64,000 nt of DNA, from NCBI GenBank assembly GCA_030603665.1, contig JAUVXJ010000005.1, positions 1 through 64,000 of the forward strand, given 5' to 3'. A model generated the notes under the pieces. It worked only from the letters and a program-made list of their open reading frames with translations. It was not told the origin of the DNA and did not search any database. This DNA is from Chloroflexota bacterium. GTDB taxonomy: Bacteria; Chloroflexota; Anaerolineae; UBA7937; B3-Chlor. Shown one piece after another: positions 60,265 through 64,000 of the stretch. Position 1 is the stretch's first letter. Each line of letters opens with the position of its first letter. The translations under genes and the position numbers were made by a program.

Positions 60265-61521
60265 ATGTTTTTCCAAAGAACAAGAACGGCCTTTGTTCTC
60301 CTGCTGATAGCAGCTTGCGCCCTCGTTCTCTCGAGCTCCGGCTGTCAGGAGGCGAGCGTCGCCGGGGTCATTGAAGCTTCGGGAACAATCGAAGCGGAGG
60401 AGGTCGTGGTGGCCTCGGAGTTCGGCGGACGGGTGGAAGACATCCTGGCCGGCGAAGGTGACGATGTGGAGGCGGATCAGGTCCTCGTTGTCCTGGACAC
60501 CGCCCTTCTCGAGGCACAGATTGGCGAGGCGGAGGCAGCAGTGGGCGCGGCCCAGGCAAACCTGGAGCGCGTGGAGGCAGGAGCCCGCCCCGGAGAGACC
60601 GCCACGGCAGAGGCTCTGCTCGATCAAGCCATCGCGGCTCGCGACGGCGCAGAAGGAGCATGGCAGGATGCGGTAGCCTTGCGAGACAATCCTCAGCAAC
60701 TGAACGCCCAGATAGACGAAGCGCGTACCCAGGTGGAAGTGGCCGAGCGGGGAGTTGCCCAGGCTGAGGCTCAACTGGAAACGGCGATCATACAGAGAGA
60801 TGCCCACGCAAACGCTGGCGACGATGAGAGCAAGACCAAGTACGCAACGTTTGATCAGCAGGTGCGTGCAGCGGAGGCAATCGTAGCCATTGCAGAAGAA
60901 GCGCTGGAGGGTGCGCAGGTCCAAATGGAGAATCTGCTGGCCATGCGCGCCAATCCAGTCGCCTTGAACACGGCGGTAAACCAGGCCAAGGCGCAGTACG
61001 ATGAGGCGTCAGCGGCGGTGGTGGTGGCACAGGCCGCTGTGGATGCGCTGTTGTCCAAGCCCACCGCTCAGGAAGTCGACGTGGCCCAAGCGCAGGTGAG
61101 TCAGGCTGAGGCCGCCCTGGGGATCCTCCAGGTTCAGCGAGAGAAGATGACTCTGTACTCCCCACTGAGCGGCCTGGTCAGCAACCGCTCCATCCACGTT
61201 GGAGAGACGGCGTCTCCGGGGGCCACCTTGATGACTGTGGCCAACCTTGACGAGGTGAAGCTCACCGTCTATATTCCTGAGAATCGCTACGGGCGCATTC
61301 GGTTAGGGCAGCGGGTGACGGCCGAGGTCGACTCCTTCCCTGGCAAGACATACGAGGGTGAAGTGATCTACATCTCGTCGGAGGCGGAGTTCACACCGAG
61401 AAATGTCCAGACCAAGGAAGAGCGGGTGAACACCGTTTTCGCGGTGAAGATCCTCATCCCCAACCCGGAACATGAGTTGAAGCCAGGGATGCCCGCTGAC
61501 GCCACGATAGCCGTAGAGTAG
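60265..61521 (+). CDS. HlyD-family adaptor 2 (lipoprotein)
   Basis: 418 residues with the same domain order as adaptor 1: ASGTIEAEEVVVASEFGGRVEDILAGEGD, coiled coil, LYSPLSGLVSNRSIHVGET, VKLTVYIPENRYGRIRLGQRVTAEVDSFPGKTYEGEVIYIS. It differs at the N-terminus, where a signal with lipobox (LVLSSSGC) makes it a lipoprotein. The C-terminal third is close to adaptor 1 (EFTP.NVQTKEERV.TVFAVKI), so the pair arose by duplication. Last gene of the array. Confidence 0.92.
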   Translation: MFFQRTRTAFVLLLIAACALVLSSSGCQEASVAGVIEASGTIEAEEVVVASEFGGRVEDILAGEGDDVEADQVLVVLDTALLEAQIGEAEAAVGAAQANLERVEAGARPGETATAEALLDQAIAARDGAEGAWQDAVALRDNPQQLNAQIDEARTQVEVAERGVAQAEAQLETAIIQRDAHANAGDDESKTKYATFDQQVRAAEAIVAIAEEALEGAQVQMENLLAMRANPVALNTAVNQAKAQYDEASAAVVVAQAAVDALLSKPTAQEVDVAQAQVSQAEAALGILQVQREKMTLYSPLSGLVSNRSIHVGETASPGATLMTVANLDEVKLTVYIPENRYGRIRLGQRVTAEVDSFPGKTYEGEVIYISSEAEFTPRNVQTKEERVNTVFAVKILIPNPEHELKPGMPADATIAVE

Positions 61522-61655
61522 ACAAAGAGCAAGCTAGAGCACACTGCGCCGGGGCCGCTAGCTCAGCGACGGTCACGGTTGCGCGACCGAAGCAGCGAGC
61601 CAGCAAGGACCAGTGGGGGCACGACCCACGACCCCAACACGTCACAGGAGAAGGG

Positions 61656-61892
61656 ATGATCCCCATGTCCGACCAACAAGACGTGAAGCTAGAAAAGGTA
61701 TACACCGCAGCGGGCCAGATCGAGGCCCATATCATCAAGGGCAAACTGGAAAGCGAGGGCATCCCCGCCGCCTTGCAGTACGAGAGCGAGGTCTTCGCAC
61801 TCACGGTGGACGGCATGGGAGCGGTGCGCATCCTGGTTCCTGAGCCCCTGGCCCAGAAAGCCAGAGAGGTCATCGCCCGCACTGAATCCTGA
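61656..61892 (+). CDS. DUF2007-like small protein
   Basis: 78 residues: KLEKVYTAAGQIEAHIIKGKLESEGIPAALQYESEVFALTVDGMGAVRILVPEPLAQKAREVI, the whole of a DUF2007-type signal-transduction domain (found also as the C-terminal part of other proteins). Function unknown. Start ATG 61656 behind AGGAG; an ATG at 61665 is possible. Confidence 0.85.
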   Translation: MIPMSDQQDVKLEKVYTAAGQIEAHIIKGKLESEGIPAALQYESEVFALTVDGMGAVRILVPEPLAQKAREVIARTES

Positions 61893-62006
61893 CTCAGCTA
61901 CCCATGCAGCGCCTCGCGGCCTGTGTAGCCGACAGTATCTGAAGACGGTCAGGGGCCACGCTCATCAGCAGCCTCTGGCCCTTTCCGGAGCCTCGAGCAT
62001 CGGACC

Positions 62007-63065
62007 ATGACCGAAGTCGCCCGCGAATACATTGGCAGCATTCACCTGCACACCACCTCCTCCGACGGCGCTGCCAGCCACCTGGAGGTAGCCGGTGTCG
62101 CTGCCCAGGCTGGGCTTGATTTCCTCATCGTGACGGACCACAACGCGTTTGCCAACGGACTGGATGGATGGTACGGCGACGTGTTGCTCCTGGTGGGGGA
62201 GGAGATCAACGATAGCAGACTGGATCCCGCGGCCAATCACTACCTGGCCCTGGACATTAACCGACACGTTCCCGGCGACAGCGCCAGTTCCCAGGAAATC
62301 ATCGATGCCGTCAGCGCCCAGGGGGGCTTCGGGTTCATTGCTCATCCCTTCGAGCACAGCCCGCCCTTCACCAAGGAACCAGAGCTTCCCTGGATCGACT
62401 GGCAGGTCACGGGCTACACCGGCCTCGAGATCTGGAACTACATGTCCGAGTTCAAGAGCTACCTCCGAGACTTGCCCCGAGCGTTGTCGTTCATCTTGTT
62501 CCCTCAGGCTGCGATCACGGGTCCCTTCCCAGAGACACTGGCCAAGTGGGACGAACTGCTCTTGCGCCAAAGGACGGCGGCCATCTCGGGCACCGACGCG
62601 CACGGAAACATCTACAGACTAGGACCTCTCCGCCGAGCCCTCCTCCCATATGAACACTGCTTCAAGGCTTTGCGGACGCACATTCTCGCGTCGGAGCCAC
62701 TCAACCGAGACTTGGAGCACGACCGGGAGGTGGTTCACGCTGCTCTGAAGGGTGGCAGGTCCTTCGTGGCTTACGATGCTATCGGAGACGCCACAGGCTT
62801 CCGTTTCCAGGGTCGTAATGACCAGACCACGGCCACGGTGGGAGGGGAGATCTCACTTGCAGGCGAGGTTGACTTCGAGATTGAGGCCCCCTTGAGGGCC
62901 GATCTTCGGCTGCTCAGGGACGGACTCGTGGTCGCTCAACAGAGGGGAAAGTCGCTGCGCCACACGGCCCGCGAGGCCGGCGTCTACCGGGTCGAGGCCC
63001 ACCGCAGATGCCTGCTCAAGAGCCGGGGCTGGGTGTTCACCAACCCTATCTACGTACGTCTTTGA
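62007..63065 (+). CDS. PHP-domain metal-dependent hydrolase
   Basis: 352 residues. PHP motifs: HLHTTSSDG, IVTDHNAF, GEEIND, AHPFEH and GTDAHG hold three metals for phosphoester hydrolysis. A C-terminal extension of about 90 residues (RFQGRNDQTTATVGGEISLAGEVDFEIEAPLRADLRLLRDG) is a small beta-domain. Substrate unknown. The end overlaps the minus-strand surface protein gene by 16 bp. Confidence 0.88.
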   Translation: MTEVAREYIGSIHLHTTSSDGAASHLEVAGVAAQAGLDFLIVTDHNAFANGLDGWYGDVLLLVGEEINDSRLDPAANHYLALDINRHVPGDSASSQEIIDAVSAQGGFGFIAHPFEHSPPFTKEPELPWIDWQVTGYTGLEIWNYMSEFKSYLRDLPRALSFILFPQAAITGPFPETLAKWDELLLRQRTAAISGTDAHGNIYRLGPLRRALLPYEHCFKALRTHILASEPLNRDLEHDREVVHAALKGGRSFVAYDAIGDATGFRFQGRNDQTTATVGGEISLAGEVDFEIEAPLRADLRLLRDGLVVAQQRGKSLRHTAREAGVYRVEAHRRCLLKSRGWVFTNPIYVRL

Positions 63066-64000
63066 GAAAGCCACAGCAGGAGCGCCACCACGCCCAGCAC
63101 CCCCGCTCCCCCGAAAGAGATCGCAGCGACCGCCAACAGGATCTTCGGCGCCCGGTCCGGACTATCGGGCTGCGCTGCGGGCACAGGTGTAGCCGTGGCC
63201 GCCGAGATCGTGGCCGTGGGTGCCGAAGCGACGTTGGGAGCGGCCGCCTCCGCAGCAATCTCAGTCGCCTCGGGTATCTCCGTAGAAATTACAGTCGGCG
63301 CCGGAGTTTCCGTGGGCACGGGCGTATCGGTGGGCGGTGTGGTTGCCGTGGCGGTGGGCAGCGGTGTGTCGGTCGGCAAAGGCGTCTCAGTGGGCGGCAA
63401 AGGGGTCGAGGTGGCCGTGGGTGGCGGCGACGTGGGTGTGGGACTTGGAGGCACCGGCGTGGGCGTAGCGGCGGGCTGATTGGGATCCACGCTCAGAGTA
63501 ACGGCATCGAACCACACTTTGTCGTTGCCATGGGACTGGGGGTTATTCGCCCTCACGAATACTGTGATTGCTCCCCCCTGCGCCACTGCCGAGACCCGCA
63601 GCTGGGGGAAGATGCCTCCCAGTTCATCCCAGACCTCTGGGCTCCAGACGATGTTGGGCGACGTAGGATCGGTGTCGCCGGAGGGATCTATCCCCACCTT
63701 ACGTCCGATGAACTGGCCCGAGTTCCTCTCGCCCCCCTCACCAAACGATGCGTAGGCTGCCCACCCAACGGCCGCCACGTATGCGAGGCCGGGAGTGACC
63801 TCTACCTGCTGGAGTATGCCCGCCGTGAAGGGAAGCCACCCGCTGAAGATCTCCTGCGCGGGCGCCACGGGAGTCTCTCCAGCGGAGTTGAAGGCCGGTG
63901 TCTCCACCGCGAACTCTACGAACGCAGTCCAGCCAGTGGCCACGGCGCCGTAGGGGGGAACGTAGTCAAAGGTGTCAAACTGGCAATTGAAAGTCAAGTT
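63050..64000 (-). CDS. TM-anchored surface protein with Pro/Thr stalk, C-terminal part (cut by window edge)
   Basis: The frame is open to the right edge; the internal TTG at 63997 is not necessarily the start. About 170 residues of a beta-rich domain (FSGWLPFTAGILQQVEVTPGLAYVAAVGWAAYASFG, KVWFDAVTLSVDP) are followed by a stalk of some 100 residues built from TPxPP/TPTPTxT repeats, and a C-terminal TM helix (ILLAVAAISFGGAGVLGVVALLLWL) ending SQRRT. This is a cell-surface protein fixed by its C-terminus, common in Chloroflexota. Confidence 0.8.
   Translation of the reverse strand, partial: NLTFNCQFDTFDYVPPYGAVATGWTAFVEFAVETPAFNSAGETPVAPAQEIFSGWLPFTAGILQQVEVTPGLAYVAAVGWAAYASFGEGGERNSGQFIGRKVGIDPSGDTDPTSPNIVWSPEVWDELGGIFPQLRVSAVAQGGAITVFVRANNPQSHGNDKVWFDAVTLSVDPNQPAATPTPVPPSPTPTSPPPTATSTPLPPTETPLPTDTPLPTATATTPPTDTPVPTETPAPTVISTEIPEATEIAAEAAAPNVASAPTATISAATATPVPAAQPDSPDRAPKILLAVAAISFGGAGVLGVVALLLWLSQRRT

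Noticed and set aside
61550..61640. tRNA-like start (GGGGCCGCTAGCTCAGCG)
   Set aside because: The D-arm-like piece is not followed by a T-loop consensus or by a closing acceptor stem, so no tRNA can be folded.
63190..63480. Possible tandem repeat or CRISPR-like array
   Set aside because: The repeats encode a Pro/Thr stalk of a surface protein and vary in length without spacers.

Overview
The window is about 64 kb of GC-rich bacterial DNA with no rRNA, no tRNA and no CRISPR array that I could find. The gene content suggests a Chloroflexota chromosome (Anaerolineae-like or a neighbouring class). Supporting signs are lipoproteins and TM-anchored surface proteins with Pro/Thr stalks, a PspC protein, PdxS/PdxT, tdh-kbl, RNase PH, a phasin/PhaR pair, GTG and TTG starts, and textbook sigma-70 promoters (TTGACA-17-TATAAT). 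That placement is inference; no marker gene settles it.

Layout. 1-800: the N-terminal part of a DDE transposase running off the left edge, with repeats at its end. 809-6727: an operon of N-carbamoyl-amino-acid hydrolase, UbiD-type decarboxylase, histidine/aromatic ammonia-lyase and hydantoinase. 6788-11261: three uncharacterised genes, each with a PD-(D/E)XK-like signature; this is the best candidate here for an undescribed (possibly defence) system. 11337-17588: long-chain acyl-CoA synthetase, trehalose synthesis (otsA, otsB), a lipoprotein, a membrane protein and PspC. 17624-19437: an arsenic cassette with an unusual Cys-rich MarR regulator, arsM and a small protein. 19764-23984: fabF, a lipoprotein phosphodiesterase, a NifU-like scaffold and an EamA transporter, all on the minus strand. 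24044-26646: alkyltransferase-like protein, MFS transporter, RNase PH. 26657-30251: two tandem D-Ala-D-Ala-type ligases, a thioesterase and a membrane-anchored isoaspartyl methyltransferase. 30338-32590: the tdh-kbl threonine pathway. 32604-36358: MFS transporter, metallo-beta-lactamase-fold hydrolase and PdxT/PdxS (PLP synthesis). 36433-39464: a three-gene 2-hydroxyacyl-CoA dehydratase activase-type operon. 39627-40737: a radical SAM gene behind an attenuator-like leader that encodes a 17-residue serine-rich peptide. 40895-41972: phasin and PhaR-type regulator behind a strong promoter with a 27-bp palindrome. 42028-47794: a beta-helix lipoprotein, a metalloprotease-like protein, a TPR membrane protein and hypotheticals.

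48084-61521 is a large exporter array: TetR, two ABC-2 permeases, a second TetR, a small membrane protein, four more ABC-2 permeases, two ABC ATPases and two HlyD-type adaptors. Both TetR genes lie just behind a consensus promoter with a perfect palindrome, so self-repression and export of a toxic ligand are likely. The right end holds a DUF2007-like protein, a PHP-domain hydrolase and the C-terminal part of a TM-anchored surface protein that leaves the window.

The strongest leads are the three-nuclease cassette, the UbiD/lyase/hydantoinase operon, the radical SAM leader, the duplicated exporter array, and the paired Ddl ligases, one of which carries a Tyr-to-Phe change at the position that sets depsipeptide specificity.
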